Source: Ignavibacteriota bacterium (lineage in GTDB: Bacteria > Bacteroidota > Ignavibacteria > Tepidaquicellales > Tepidaquicellaceae). From it: a DNA stretch of 5,414 bases. The position numbers were made by a program, and so were the translations under genes. Shown here piece by piece: positions 5,202-5,414 of this stretch. The notes below the pieces were generated by a model that made no database searches, was not told the origin of the DNA, and saw only the letters and a program-made list of their open reading frames with translations. Position 1 is the stretch's first letter. Each line of letters begins with the position of its first letter. The stretch lies in assembly GCA_003135995.1 (NCBI GenBank), contig PNBM01000043.1:1-5414 (forward strand). Direction: 5' to 3'.

Positions 5202-5231
5202 TTCGTTCCCGATGCCACCATCGGGAACGAA
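5202..5231. repeat. strong palindromic hairpin (13-bp stem), REP-like or terminator-like
   Basis: TTCGTTCCCGATG (5202-5214) is perfectly complementary to CATCGGGAACGAA (5219-5231) around a 4-nt loop CCAC. It begins 16 nt after the orphan gene's stop. Only a few T residues follow, so it is not a clean intrinsic terminator, though such a hairpin could still end or stabilise the transcript. Its style resembles interspersed palindromic repeats seen in many bacterial genomes. Confidence 0.88.
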
Positions 5232-5240
5232 TATTATGTG

Positions 5241-5276
5241 TTAATCCCCCCTTCGAAGGGGGGATTAAGGGGGGAT
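5241..5276. repeat. perfect 28-bp palindrome with extra G6 arm, dispersed-repeat-like
   Basis: Positions 5241-5268 form a perfect palindrome, the left half being TTAATCCCCCCTTC. The string AAGGGGGGAT occurs in the right half (5256-5265) and again directly after it (5267-5276), so the single C6 arm can pair with either of two G6 arms. Similar C-run/G-run palindromes are widespread dispersed repeats in several phyla. It lies 9 bp after the preceding hairpin; together they look like an inserted or expanded repeat block. Confidence 0.88.
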
Positions 5277-5342
5277 GATATAAACAAGAGTACTATTCAA
5301 AAAAATTTTATTAAATTTATTAGATGAAACCAATTCGCTTTT

Positions 5343-5414
5343 ATGAATGATGATAAAATTAAATATAATTTTCATTATAACAAAAAACTCAAACACTTAG
5401 CAAGAAACCTCAGA
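5343..5414 (+). CDS. start of a probable DUF559 (endonuclease-like) protein, cut by window end
   Basis: From the ATG at 5343 the frame stays open for 24 codons to the window edge. It includes YNKKLKHLARNLR, which matches the usual opening of DUF559 proteins (Y-N-x-x-L-K-x-x-A-R-x-L-R, ahead of a region not visible here). DUF559 is related to the very-short-patch-repair/restriction-endonuclease-like fold; the catalytic part would lie beyond the window. No Shine-Dalgarno is seen. The upstream in-frame stop and the motif support this ATG. It follows the palindrome block by 66 bp. The assignment rests on a short motif. Confidence 0.6.
   Translation, partial: MNDDKIKYNFHYNKKLKHLARNLR

Noticed and set aside
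5127..5327. 66-codon + frame overlapping the end of the orphan gene and running through the palindromes
   Set aside because: It is out of frame with the well-supported orphan gene and its second half is translated repeat DNA.

Overview
The window is AT-rich DNA, probably from the Bacteroidota/Ignavibacteriota (FCB) group. Most starts lack a Shine-Dalgarno and are preceded by A-rich sequence. One intergenic region carries a match to the Bacteroidetes -7 promoter element TAnnTTTG. The last gene is flanked by palindromic repeat elements and a DUF559-like reading frame, a combination I associate with this group. This assignment comes from signals and composition, not from a marker gene.

All recognised genes are on the + strand. 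Region 1 (61-836) holds a 40-residue single-span membrane peptide followed 20 nt later by a complete Fe/Mn superoxide dismutase with Mn-type residues. Region 2 (837-1919) is a possible promoter and a roughly 165-nt leader with several stem-loops, followed by an alpha/beta hydrolase of the chloroperoxidase/arylesterase type. Region 3 (2000-4055) looks like an operon: a RibD-C/dihydrofolate-reductase-like protein, a small DUF2061 membrane protein 12 nt later, and an Nramp-like transporter whose start overlaps the DUF2061 stop by 11 nt. The transporter has DDDPSG where canonical Nramp proteins have DPGN, so its substrate should not be assumed to be Mn or Fe.

Region 4 (4056-5414) is different in character. 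A gene-free stretch of about 500 bp may contain gene debris and ends in a 21-bp tandem repeat (three copies) and a small hairpin. Then comes an orphan gene with a strong Shine-Dalgarno, encoding a helical N-terminal half and a fibronectin-III-like C-terminal half. Directly downstream are two strong palindromes (a 13-bp-stem hairpin and a perfect 28-bp palindrome). The window ends in the first 24 codons of a likely DUF559 protein. This 3' part looks like an accessory module.

Functionally, regions 1-3 suggest a housekeeping/stress neighbourhood (superoxide removal, a serine hydrolase, a pteridine/flavin-type reductase, metal transport), but only region 3 has convincing operon structure. The best candidates for something undescribed are the structured leader at 903-1049 and the repeat-led orphan module at 4375-5276.
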